Shown here: one piece after another, positions 1-5,203 of the stretch
Layout of the letters: the number at the start of each line of letters is the position of its first letter
How positions within the stretch are numbered: the first letter of the stretch is position 1
Assembly (NCBI GenBank): GCA_040385875.1
Contig: JAZKGO010000239.1
Location: 1 to 5,203, forward strand
From: JANMZR01 sp040385875
GTDB lineage: Bacteria; Bacteroidota; Bacteroidia; Cytophagales; Spirosomataceae
Length of the DNA stretch: 5,203 bases
Direction of reading: 5' to 3'
Notes under the pieces: model-generated
The model's input: the letters and a program-made list of their open reading frames with translations, nothing else
What the model was told of the DNA's origin: nothing
Database searches by the model: none
Made by a program: the position numbers and the translations under genes

Positions 1-161
1 GCCAAATCACAACTATTACCTTTCATGCCAAAATTGCATTGCCCACACGAAACTTCCACTATTTGTAATTTAGGTTCTCGTTCTAAAGTTTGGCTTTTTG
101 CAAAAAAGCCAATAAGAAAGAATGAGAAAACAGAAACTATTTTTTTGAGATTATTTTTCAT
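1..161 (-). CDS. Secreted small Cys-rich protein, DUF6370-like (partial, C-terminus beyond the left edge)
   Basis: An open frame starts at an ATG (bases 161-159) and continues off the window, giving 53 complete residues. The N-terminus is a typical signal peptide: basic KNNLKK, a hydrophobic core (VFSFFLIGFF, residues 11-20), then AKSQ with likely cleavage near residue 24. The visible mature part contains VEVSCGQCNFGMKG followed by NSCDL, so cysteines 39, 42 and 51 are present in a CxxC...C arrangement. From memory this matches the start of the small Bacteroidota family DUF6370, whose function is unknown. The cysteines could bind metal or form disulfides in the periplasm, but that is inference. 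The start lies 13 bases after the stop of the TPR-like gene, so the two are probably co-transcribed from a promoter in 517-600. The start is fairly secure because the signal peptide begins there; the family name is less sure. Confidence 0.7.
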   Translation of the reverse strand, partial: MKNNLKKIVSVFSFFLIGFFAKSQTLEREPKLQIVEVSCGQCNFGMKGNSCDL

Positions 162-174
162 TTTATGCTGATTT

Positions 175-498
175 TTATTCGAATTCTTCCTCTAAATAAG
201 ATTGGTAGGCTCGCTTTAGTTCATTTAAAGCATGGGCTTTACCTAATCTTTTAGCTATTTCTATGCCTTTTAAATAGGTTTTTTCTGCCAATTCTAATTC
301 ATTTATTTGCAAATATAAGGCTGCCGCATGATAATAAGTAGCAATATAGTCTTCGTGATTCAATAAAAGTTCTTCAAAATATTTCCTAGATTTTACCCAA
401 TCACTTTTTAAATATTCTATTGCCAAACCATAAATATTGAATGGATCACTTGGATCTTCGTTATAAAAAACTTGGAGCTCATTTATCAAATTGTTCAT
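175..498 (-). CDS. Small tetratricopeptide-repeat-like protein
   Basis: The gene encodes a 107-residue soluble protein read from the ATG at 498-496, with no signal peptide or membrane segment. It is almost all helical. Two TPR-like helix pairs are visible, about residues 18-50 (DPFNIYGLAIEYLK, then the YFEELLLNHEDY helix) and 51-84 (TYYHAAALYLQ, then AEKTYLKGIEIAKR). A final charged helix ends in YLEEEFE. The spacing of small and aromatic residues (Y-A-EY, Y-A-LY, A-Y-G) fits TPR. Such proteins are protein-protein adaptors; no partner can be named. A TTG codon 18 bases upstream (516-514) would add MGNLLK, but the ATG is preferred because MNNLINELQVFYNEDPSDPF already begins at the expected first helix. 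The gene precedes the DUF6370-like gene by 13 bases and is divergent from etfB, probably sharing the palindrome-containing region. Confidence 0.8.
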   Translation of the reverse strand: MNNLINELQVFYNEDPSDPFNIYGLAIEYLKSDWVKSRKYFEELLLNHEDYIATYYHAAALYLQINELELAEKTYLKGIEIAKRLGKAHALNELKRAYQSYLEEEFE

Positions 499-543
499 TT
501 TCAGAAGATTACCCAATTGGTATTTAGCGAAATTTTAATTCGT

Positions 544-576
544 TTGTAAAAATAGTATGCATGCATACTATTTTTC
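544..576 (+). promoter_or_regulatory. Candidate etfBA promoter overlapping the palindrome
   Basis: TTG at 544-546 and TATTTTTC at 569-576 match the Bacteroidota -33 element (TTG) and seven of eight positions of the -7 element (TAnnTTTG). The spacer is 22 bases, inside the 17-23 range described for flavobacteria. Transcription would then start around 582 with a leader of about 60 bases. The palindrome would cover the spacer and the -7 box, fitting repression by occlusion. Weaker alternatives are TATATTTA at 625-632 and TAATTTAA at 613-620. In such AT-rich DNA partial matches are common, so this is only a candidate. Confidence 0.3.
548..575. promoter_or_regulatory. Perfect 28-bp palindrome, probable operator for a dimeric regulator
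   Basis: Bases 548-575 read identically on both strands, centred between 561 and 562, with no mismatch and no spacer. The inner 14 bases (GTATGCATGCATAC, 555-568) strictly alternate purine and pyrimidine and contain two overlapping ATGCAT sites. Outer A and T runs of five complete the symmetry. It lies between the divergent TPR-like and etfB genes, 68 bases before the etfB start. A perfect palindrome of this length is far beyond chance and is typical of binding sites for dimeric repressors such as TetR or MarR family proteins. No regulator gene is present in the window, so the regulator is unknown. As RNA it could fold into a 12-bp stem with a CATG loop and a U tail, but a terminator between divergent genes is less likely. 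Confidence 0.7.
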
Positions 577-643
577 TGATTTTTTCATTAATATTGCAGT
601 GTGATTCGATTTTAATTTAACAAATATATTTAAAATATTATAA

Positions 644-1378
644 ATGAAAATATTAGTTTGCGTTTCAAATGTGCCGGATACCACCTCGAAAATTAGTTTT
701 ATTGAGGGCGACACTCAATTTAATAAAGCTGGTGTAACCTATATCTGCGGTCCTTATGACGATTATGCCCTGTCAAGAGCGGTAGAGTTACGTGACCAAT
801 TGGGCGGCACTGTTACCGTTTTGAACGTAGGAGGAGCAGAATCAGAATCAATGATACGTAAATGCCTAGCTATTGGGGCTGACGATGCCATCAGAGTGGA
901 TGCGGAGCCAACAGATTCTTATTTTGTAGCGGCTGAAATAGCCGAAATTGCCAAACAAGAAAATTACGATTTGATATTGATGGGCCGAGAGTCGATTGAT
1001 TTTAATAGCGGCATCGTGCATGGGTTGGTGGGCGAATTATTGGGTATTCCATCGCTTTCGCCAGTTATGAAATTGGAAATTGACGGGGCGAATGCAAAGT
1101 TGTCTAGAGAAATCGAAGGAGGAAAAGAAGATTTAGAGGCTAAATTGCCCTTAATTTTAGGTTGTCAGGAACCAATTGCCGAGTGGAAAATCCCTAATAT
1201 GAGAGGGATTATGACTGCAAGAACCAAACCATTAAAAGTTGTTTCTGCTACCCATCAAGCTACTACAAAAGTGAGTTTATATGAATTGCCAGCACCTAAA
1301 GGAGCTTGTAAAATGATTCCTGTCGAAGAAGCTGAGACACTCATTACGCTTTTAAAAACAGAGGCAAAGGTAATTTAA
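644..1378 (+). CDS. etfB: Electron transfer flavoprotein beta subunit
   Basis: This 244-residue protein is the small subunit of the soluble EtfAB heterodimer, which carries FAD and, in canonical ETFs, AMP. It accepts electrons from acyl-CoA and related dehydrogenases and hands them on, usually to ETF:quinone oxidoreductase. Sequence support: the N-terminus MKILVCVSNVPDT is the first strand of the ETF nucleotide-binding fold. GPYDDYALSRAVELRD (residues 36-51) corresponds to the usual NPFDEIAVEEALRL region, and GRESIDFNSG (114-123) to the GKQSIDxD loop. REIEGG...KLPLILGCQEP (155-177) fits the EtfB signature, and NMRGIMTARTKPL (185-197) is the conserved arm that packs on EtfA. Length is close to the family's usual 250. 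The ATG at 644 gives the canonical N-terminus. etfA follows after 41 bases, so they form one operon, probably controlled by the upstream palindrome. No key feature appears broken. Confidence 0.96.
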   Translation: MKILVCVSNVPDTTSKISFIEGDTQFNKAGVTYICGPYDDYALSRAVELRDQLGGTVTVLNVGGAESESMIRKCLAIGADDAIRVDAEPTDSYFVAAEIAEIAKQENYDLILMGRESIDFNSGIVHGLVGELLGIPSLSPVMKLEIDGANAKLSREIEGGKEDLEAKLPLILGCQEPIAEWKIPNMRGIMTARTKPLKVVSATHQATTKVSLYELPAPKGACKMIPVEEAETLITLLKTEAKVI

Positions 1379-1419
1379 GGATAATTGATCAGTTAATAAA
1401 AATTTAAAATAGTAGAATT

Positions 1420-2385
1420 ATGTCAGTACTAATATTTGTAGAATTGAATAATGGCTCAGTGAAAAAATCGGCAATTGAAGCAGTTTTTTATGGATCAGAG
1501 CTTGCTAAAAAAATGAATACGAGTGCTCAGGCGGTTGTATTGGGTGAGGCTAATCGTTCTGAATTAGCCAATTTGGGAAACTACGGAGTAAAAAAAGTGC
1601 AACATGTAAGTGATACACGTTTGAATCAAGAAACGATTGTGGCTTATTCAAAAGTGATTTCACAAATAGTCGAAAAAGAAGCTGTTGAAGTGGTTATTTT
1701 TGCTAAATCAAGCCTTGGCGATGCAGTGGCTGCCAGAGTAGGGGGTAAATTTAAAGCCGCAATTGTGGCGAATGCAGTGGATTTGCCTGACACCTCCAAT
1801 GGTTTTAAAGTAAAAAGGAGTATCTATACTGGTAAAGCATTTGCTTATACCGAAATGATTTCACCGATTAAAGTAATTACTATCAAAAAGAATGCGGTAA
1901 TTCCTGTGGAATCGAATAATCAAGCAGAAGTTTTAAGTTTCTCTCCAGATTTATCTGATTCAGATTTTGAGGTAAAATTGATTGCCACACACAAGGCAAG
2001 CGGTGGAGTTTCGTTGCCTGAAGCTGATTTAGTAGTTTCAGCAGGGAGAGGCTTAAAAGGGCCAGAAAACTGGGGAATTGTGGAGGACCTTGCCAAGGCC
2101 TTGGGAGCTGCTACGGCCTGCTCTAAGCCTGTTTCAGACCTTGACTGGAGGCCTCATCACGAGCATGTAGGACAAACAGGAATTAAAGTATCTCCTAATT
2201 TATACATTGCTTGCGGCATTTCAGGAGCTATTCAGCATTTGGCTGGGGTCAATTCTTCCAAAGTGATTGTGGTAATTAATAAAGATCCCGAAGCTCCTTT
2301 TTTCAAAGCAGCAGATTACGGTATAGTTGGCGATGTTTTTGATATTTTACCTAGATTAACTAAAGCTGTTTTGGCCAATAATTAG
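1420..2385 (+). CDS. etfA: Electron transfer flavoprotein alpha subunit
   Basis: This 321-residue protein is the FAD-binding large subunit of EtfAB. The N-terminal half (about 1-185) is the ETF alpha/beta domain; the C-terminal half (about 200-321) is the FAD domain. Visible FAD motifs are VVSAGRGLKGPENW (205-218), HVGQTG (249-254), and LYIACGISGAIQHLAG (261-276), which matches the EtfA signature except that the usual Ala before IN is Val285. The end, DYGIVGDVFDILPRLTKAV, is the standard C-terminus. By alignment from memory with human ETF, Ser235, Thr253 and His273 match the FAD contacts Ser248, Thr266 and His286. The contact Arg249 is replaced by Lys236 (ACSKPVSD instead of GASRAAVD). Length is typical and the ATG start leaves no missing N-terminus. 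The gene ends 34 bases before a strong terminator, so the operon is etfB-etfA only. Confidence 0.96.
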   Translation: MSVLIFVELNNGSVKKSAIEAVFYGSELAKKMNTSAQAVVLGEANRSELANLGNYGVKKVQHVSDTRLNQETIVAYSKVISQIVEKEAVEVVIFAKSSLGDAVAARVGGKFKAAIVANAVDLPDTSNGFKVKRSIYTGKAFAYTEMISPIKVITIKKNAVIPVESNNQAEVLSFSPDLSDSDFEVKLIATHKASGGVSLPEADLVVSAGRGLKGPENWGIVEDLAKALGAATACSKPVSDLDWRPHHEHVGQTGIKVSPNLYIACGISGAIQHLAGVNSSKVIVVINKDPEAPFFKAADYGIVGDVFDILPRLTKAVLANN

Positions 2386-2418
2386 ATTTATTTTTTTGTA
2401 ATTCTGAATATTATTTGT

Positions 2419-2458
2419 AAACCCATTGACTTTCCTTTTTTATAAAGTCAATGGGTTT
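2419..2458 (+). terminator. Rho-independent terminator of etfBA
   Basis: Bases 2419-2433 (AAACCCATTGACTTT) pair perfectly with 2444-2458 (AAAGTCAATGGGTTT), making a 15-bp stem with a 10-base loop. The stem is followed by a T-rich stretch (TTTTATATTT, to about 2465). It starts 33 bases after the etfA stop codon. The hairpin is symmetric, but only the plus direction has a gene ending into it. Confidence 0.88.
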
Positions 2459-2466
2459 TATATTTG
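2459..2466 (+). promoter_or_regulatory. Candidate -7 element for the bifunctional nuclease gene
   Basis: TATATTTG is an exact match to the Bacteroidota -7 consensus TAnnTTTG and lies 39 bases before the GTG start, giving a leader of about 30-35 bases. It directly follows the right arm of the etfA terminator and is part of its T-rich tail. No TTG lies at the expected -33 distance; the nearest, 2426-2428, is 30 bases upstream inside the terminator stem, so the match is only partly convincing. Confidence 0.4.
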
Positions 2467-2505
2467 TAATCTGTCATATAATTAAATTAACTGAAAGTAA
2501 ATTTT

Positions 2506-3108
2506 GTGGAAAAAGTAAAATTAGAAATATTAGGACTATCACCCTCACAAGCTCAAGCGGGCTCATTTGCATTGGTTTTAGGAGAAGAATTTGGGAATAG
2601 AAGATTGCCAATCATAATAGGGATGTTTGAAGCGCAAGCTATTGCGATTGAAATTGAGAAAATATTGCCTAATAGACCAATGACTCACGATCTGTTTAAG
2701 CAATTTGCCTTAAAGTTTAATTTCACAGTCGTTGAAATTCAGATTACGGATATAAAAGAAGGGATATTTTATGCAAAAATAGTCTGTTCAGATGGCCATA
2801 AAGAAATAATTATTGATGCTAGACCATCAGACGCTATTGCTGTTGGAGTAAGATTTGAAGTGCCAATTTATACTACTGAAGTGGTTTTGGATGAAGCAGG
2901 TATTACGACTTCTGAGGCAGATCAAGAGCATTTGTCTGATGAAGAGGAGGAAGATATTGTTTTTGAGGAGCGGCCAAAGAAAAATTTCTCTGACCAATTG
3001 AGAGAATCAACTAATGACGAGCTGCAAAAAATGTTGGAAGAGGCATTGATTCATGAAGAATATGAAAGAGCTGCCAAAATAAGAGACGAAATGAGTAAAA
3101 GAAATTAA
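2506..3108 (+). CDS. Bifunctional nuclease family protein with C-terminal UVR motif
   Basis: The gene encodes a 200-residue cytoplasmic protein. Residues 1 to about 135 form a bifunctional nuclease (BFN, formerly DUF151) domain, with NRRLPIIIGMFEAQAIA (31-47), RPMTHDLF (57-64), GIFYAKIV (86-93) and DARPSDAIAVGVRFEVPIY (104-122). Plant and archaeal BFN-domain proteins have reported RNase and DNase activity; the role of bacterial members is poorly known. Residues 141-158 are an acidic linker (DEEEEDIVFEE). Residues about 169-199 (ELQKMLEEAL...YERAAKIRDEM) are a UVR motif like those of UvrB, UvrC and ClpC/McsA, a coiled helical hairpin for protein contact. Translation starts at GTG: an in-frame TAA at 2488-2490 rules out a longer form except from CTG at 2491, and the BFN domain begins right after the GTG. 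No Shine-Dalgarno is seen. Probably monocistronic, between the etfA terminator and a convergent lipoprotein gene. Confidence 0.92.
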   Translation: MEKVKLEILGLSPSQAQAGSFALVLGEEFGNRRLPIIIGMFEAQAIAIEIEKILPNRPMTHDLFKQFALKFNFTVVEIQITDIKEGIFYAKIVCSDGHKEIIIDARPSDAIAVGVRFEVPIYTTEVVLDEAGITTSEADQEHLSDEEEEDIVFEERPKKNFSDQLRESTNDELQKMLEEALIHEEYERAAKIRDEMSKRN

Positions 3109-3162
3109 ATTTGGAATGATAATTTTTCAATTAACCACATTTAATTTACCTATTTCGTCAAT

Positions 3163-3636
3163 CTAGATAGTGGGCTTGAACTCCATATTTACCACAGTAT
3201 TATTATCTACTATTGGGAAAACCTTTTCATTTGGTCTTAATACCAATTTGTTTTTGGTGATTTCTATCAAAATAAACTCGTCTTTAAGGCCTGGAATATC
3301 AATCAGGAGGTTTTTTTCATTATTAGTGAGCTCCCAAGTACCACCATTGAAAACTTGTTTTGAAACCTTATCGATAGCTCTTACCTGATTATTGGCCCTG
3401 AATTCAAATTCCAAAAAGAACAATAGTTTAGAGTTCACGTTCAACTTAGCCTCTTGAATAATTGAATTATCCAGAGTTGTAAATTGGTCGATAACCCAAA
3501 TATTTTTAATAAGCAGCTCCGTTTTTGTTTCTGTAGGATCGATTGTTGTCTTAGTTTTACAAGACGAAGCTCCTAAAAATGCAATTAGCATCGAAAATAA
3601 GATAAAATTTATTTTACTTTTTTTTGTTATAACCAT
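3163..3636 (-). CDS. Lipocalin-like lipoprotein
   Basis: The gene encodes 157 residues. The N-terminus has a basic region (KKSK, 5-8), a hydrophobic core (INFILFSMLIAFLG, 9-22) and the lipobox ASSC, with Cys26 as the probable lipidated residue, so the mature protein is anchored to a membrane facing the periplasm or surface. The mature part begins with a Thr/Lys-rich linker, then alternating beta-type segments: NIWVIDQFTT (45-54), KLLFFLEFEFRANNQV (70-85), GGTWELTNNEKNLLIDI (98-114) and EFILIEITKNKLVLRP (120-135). The pattern of an early W, a G-x-W-x-L strand, an N-x-x-x-L turn and a final I-x-x-L-V-L-R strand resembles the lipocalin-like lipoproteins common in Bacteroidota. Ligand and role are unknown. 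It converges on the nuclease gene with 54 bases between them and diverges from the secreted protein gene. The ATG is supported by the signal sequence beginning there. Confidence 0.82.
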   Translation of the reverse strand: MVITKKSKINFILFSMLIAFLGASSCKTKTTIDPTETKTELLIKNIWVIDQFTTLDNSIIQEAKLNVNSKLLFFLEFEFRANNQVRAIDKVSKQVFNGGTWELTNNEKNLLIDIPGLKDEFILIEITKNKLVLRPNEKVFPIVDNNTVVNMEFKPTI

Positions 3637-3708
3637 AGTGTTGTGAATGAATAATCAAATGCGGGTTCAAATCGATAAGAGAAACTCTCTGCTTTTGGAA
3701 ACGAAATG

Positions 3709-3716
3709 CAAAGCTA
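3709..3716 (-). promoter_or_regulatory. Candidate -7 element for the lipoprotein gene
   Basis: On the minus strand these bases read TAGCTTTG, an exact match to TAnnTTTG, about 73 bases before the lipoprotein ATG. No TTG is found at the expected -33 distance, so support rests on the -7 box and its position in the divergent intergenic region. Confidence 0.35.
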
Positions 3717-3723
3717 TAAATTT

Positions 3724-3731
3724 TAACTTTG
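3724..3731 (+). promoter_or_regulatory. Candidate -7 element for the large secreted protein gene
   Basis: TAACTTTG matches TAnnTTTG exactly, 21 bases before the ATG at 3753, giving a short leader of roughly 15 bases. A TTG at 3695-3697 lies 26 bases upstream, slightly farther than the usual -33 spacing. Confidence 0.45.
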
Positions 3732-3752
3732 TATAAAAAATAGAAAATAATA

Positions 3753-5203
3753 ATGCGCAGATATATAGCATCATTTTTAGTCTTATTGATAGTAAATTCC
3801 TTAGGTTATTCAGTTTTTGGACAAATAAATTGTACTCCAGCTAATTCTAATTTTCTTTTTACACCCACCCCTTTAAGTCAAAATAAATTTATTGGTTGGG
3901 ATAAGTTTCCAGAATTCAGTCTTCCTTTTAAAATTATTTATAATGGCCCTCGATTTGGGGATCAAAACCGGCAACCACTCAAGCACGGCTTTTCACATTT
4001 ATCTAGCTATTCAGGCCCTGATTCAGTCAATTTACCTGTAAAAAACCGTGCTTTAATTTATTATGGGGTGGCTTATAACTTCCCCAAACCACAACCTTGG
4101 CAGATAATTCGAAGCCCATGGAATAATGATATTAATGGCTATAGAGCCAAATGGAGAGGTGAAATGTTTGCCTACGCCACTCATTTTTCAGATACAAAAG
4201 GGAGTCGTTCCCCTGCAGCTGATTTATTGATAATTGATGTGGAAAGGCATTGGGAAGGTCAGTTCCAACTCGCTACTGATCTTAGTATTTTAGGCATTAA
4301 AAATGACCCGCTTGTGCCAAAAGAGTATTCTCAATTAACTGATAATCAATTTGTTGAAAGGTATAAGCGTGATATGCTTAAACTTTATACTGAGCCACTT
4401 GATTTTATGAAAAATGATGGATTGCTTTCCAAATTCAATTCAATAAGTAGCTATGGGGATGTGCCAATTCGATACCAAGGCCTCAATATCGAAGGCAATC
4501 AATGGCCAGATTGGCAAACCAATCCGTCAAGATTATCCTATTTAATGAAAGATACTTTGACTAATAATTTAGGGGGCTCATTTTATAGCCAACTAGATTT
4601 TATGAGCCCTTCAATTTATATCCAAGCCGATTATGCAACGAATCCTAAAGCTAGGGGAGGCAACTATTTGGCTGAGATGCTATTCCAAATAGAAGCAAAT
4701 AAATCATGGACTAAAAAAGACATCGTTCCTTTTGCTTGGCTTCGCTATGAAGATTTCAGTTTGCCATATCCCCGTTTTGTGAAACCTTTTCAGGCGGAGG
4801 CAATGGCGATTTTCCCTTTTTTGGCAGGAGCTAAAGGACTTGTACTTTGGGAGGATAGTTTTGTGAATTTAGAAACTGTTAATTTCACGACCTATGAATA
4901 TTTTATTAATGGCCTCTATAGATTATCTCTTTATAAATCGTTTTTCGAAGAGAACTATGAGTTGGTTCAAACTCAAAATGCACGAGATTTGTTTTTGAAC
5001 CAATTGCCAGTTTGGCGTGGAGTAGTAAAAGATGGCAAAATATTAATTGCAGCGCACAATCCCTATGCAGGAGACAATGAAATCACAAATATGCAAGTCG
5101 CTTATAAGAATTGGTTCACCACTATTCAGCTTAAAGGCAAAGAAGTATTTTTATGTAGCTTTGATTTAGTGAATATTACCTCGAATGAACCTTCAATTGA
5201 CCC
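3753..5203 (+). CDS. Large secreted protein with TIM-barrel glycosidase-like features (partial, C-terminus beyond the right edge)
   Basis: The frame is open from the ATG at 3753 to the window end, 483 complete residues with no stop. Residues 1-23 are a signal peptide (MRRY, core IASFLVLLIV, then YSVFGQ). The body alternates hydrophobic strands with helices as in a TIM barrel: FKIIYNG (59-65), ALIYYGVAY (100-108), DLLIIDVERHW (157-167), FMSPSIYI (283-290), DIVPFAWLRYEDF (323-335) and GAKGLVLWED (359-368). Asp162 and Glu164 at the end of a buried strand are the best candidate catalytic acids. The D-x-E-x-x-W pattern and the later LVLW strand recall GH56 hyaluronidases (IDWExW and GxVLW), but this is recall, not a search. 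From about residue 411 a beta-rich segment (WRGVVKDGKILIAAHNPY, 421-438) suggests a C-terminal beta-sandwich domain. A type IX secretion tail may lie beyond the edge; it cannot be seen. Substrate unknown. Confidence 0.85.
   Translation, partial: MRRYIASFLVLLIVNSLGYSVFGQINCTPANSNFLFTPTPLSQNKFIGWDKFPEFSLPFKIIYNGPRFGDQNRQPLKHGFSHLSSYSGPDSVNLPVKNRALIYYGVAYNFPKPQPWQIIRSPWNNDINGYRAKWRGEMFAYATHFSDTKGSRSPAADLLIIDVERHWEGQFQLATDLSILGIKNDPLVPKEYSQLTDNQFVERYKRDMLKLYTEPLDFMKNDGLLSKFNSISSYGDVPIRYQGLNIEGNQWPDWQTNPSRLSYLMKDTLTNNLGGSFYSQLDFMSPSIYIQADYATNPKARGGNYLAEMLFQIEANKSWTKKDIVPFAWLRYEDFSLPYPRFVKPFQAEAMAIFPFLAGAKGLVLWEDSFVNLETVNFTTYEYFINGLYRLSLYKSFFEENYELVQTQNARDLFLNQLPVWRGVVKDGKILIAAHNPYAGDNEITNMQVAYKNWFTTIQLKGKEVFLCSFDLVNITSNEPSID

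Noticed and set aside
499..516. TTG start adding six residues to the TPR-like protein
   Set aside because: The ATG at 498-496 is a stronger codon and begins directly at the first predicted helix; the extra MGNLLK adds nothing recognisable.
548..575. Palindrome as a transposon end, recombination site or terminator
   Set aside because: There is no transposase, integrase or target duplication nearby, and both flanking genes point away from it, so termination there would serve no gene seen here.
644..2385. Electron-bifurcating ETF (Fix/Bcd type) instead of a classical respiratory ETF
   Set aside because: No fixC, fixX, acyl-CoA dehydrogenase or other bifurcation partner lies next to the pair and I see no diagnostic motif. 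Placing it in an ETF group would need a phylogeny.
3102..3147. Possible terminator between the convergent nuclease and lipoprotein genes (AAATTAAAT / ATTTAATTT)
   Set aside because: The stem is 9 bp of only A and T with a 28-base loop, too weak to call; it overlaps the nuclease stop codon.
3170..3388. Plus-strand open frame of 72 codons opposite the lipoprotein gene
   Set aside because: It lies entirely antisense to a well-supported lipoprotein gene, has no recognisable domain and a Ser/Leu-rich composition typical of a shadow frame.
3678..3690. Small inverted repeat AGAGA-AAC-TCTCT in the divergent region
   Set aside because: A 5-bp stem is expected by chance and no promoter element is positioned to use it.
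4574..4609. Inverted repeat GGGCTCAT / ATGAGCCC inside the large secreted protein gene
   Set aside because: An 8-bp match with a 20-base loop is expected about once by chance in a gene this long, and the reading frame is intact across it.

Overview
The window looks like chromosomal DNA of a Bacteroidota bacterium, most likely of the Cytophagales type (the order is inference). The DNA is AT-rich, no start codon has a convincing Shine-Dalgarno sequence, and several promoters match the Bacteroidota -7 consensus TAnnTTTG. The proteins are of Bacteroidota type: an ETF pair, a bifunctional-nuclease protein with a UVR tail, a lipocalin-like lipoprotein and a large secreted protein.

Layout. Positions 1-498 are a minus-strand pair: a small TPR-like protein followed 13 bases later by a secreted Cys-rich protein (DUF6370-like) that runs off the left edge. 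Positions 517-643 are a divergent regulatory region holding a perfect 28-bp palindrome. Positions 644-2385 are etfB-etfA, the two subunits of the electron transfer flavoprotein, closed by a strong hairpin terminator. Positions 2506-3108 encode a bifunctional nuclease domain protein from a GTG start; its likely -7 element touches the terminator. A convergent minus-strand lipoprotein gene follows (3163-3636). A divergent promoter region (3637-3752) then leads into a large secreted protein (3753 onward, open at the right edge) that resembles a TIM-barrel glycosidase.

Function. EtfAB would pass electrons from acyl-CoA and related dehydrogenases to the respiratory chain; its dehydrogenase and quinone-oxidoreductase partners are not in the window. 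The other genes look like independent housekeeping or envelope functions. No mobile element, CRISPR array, tRNA, rRNA or phage gene was seen. The least explained items are the 28-bp palindrome in front of etfB and the secreted glycosidase-like protein, which has a D-x-E motif and an L-V-L-W strand reminiscent of GH56 hyaluronidases. I do not see a clear new multi-gene system.
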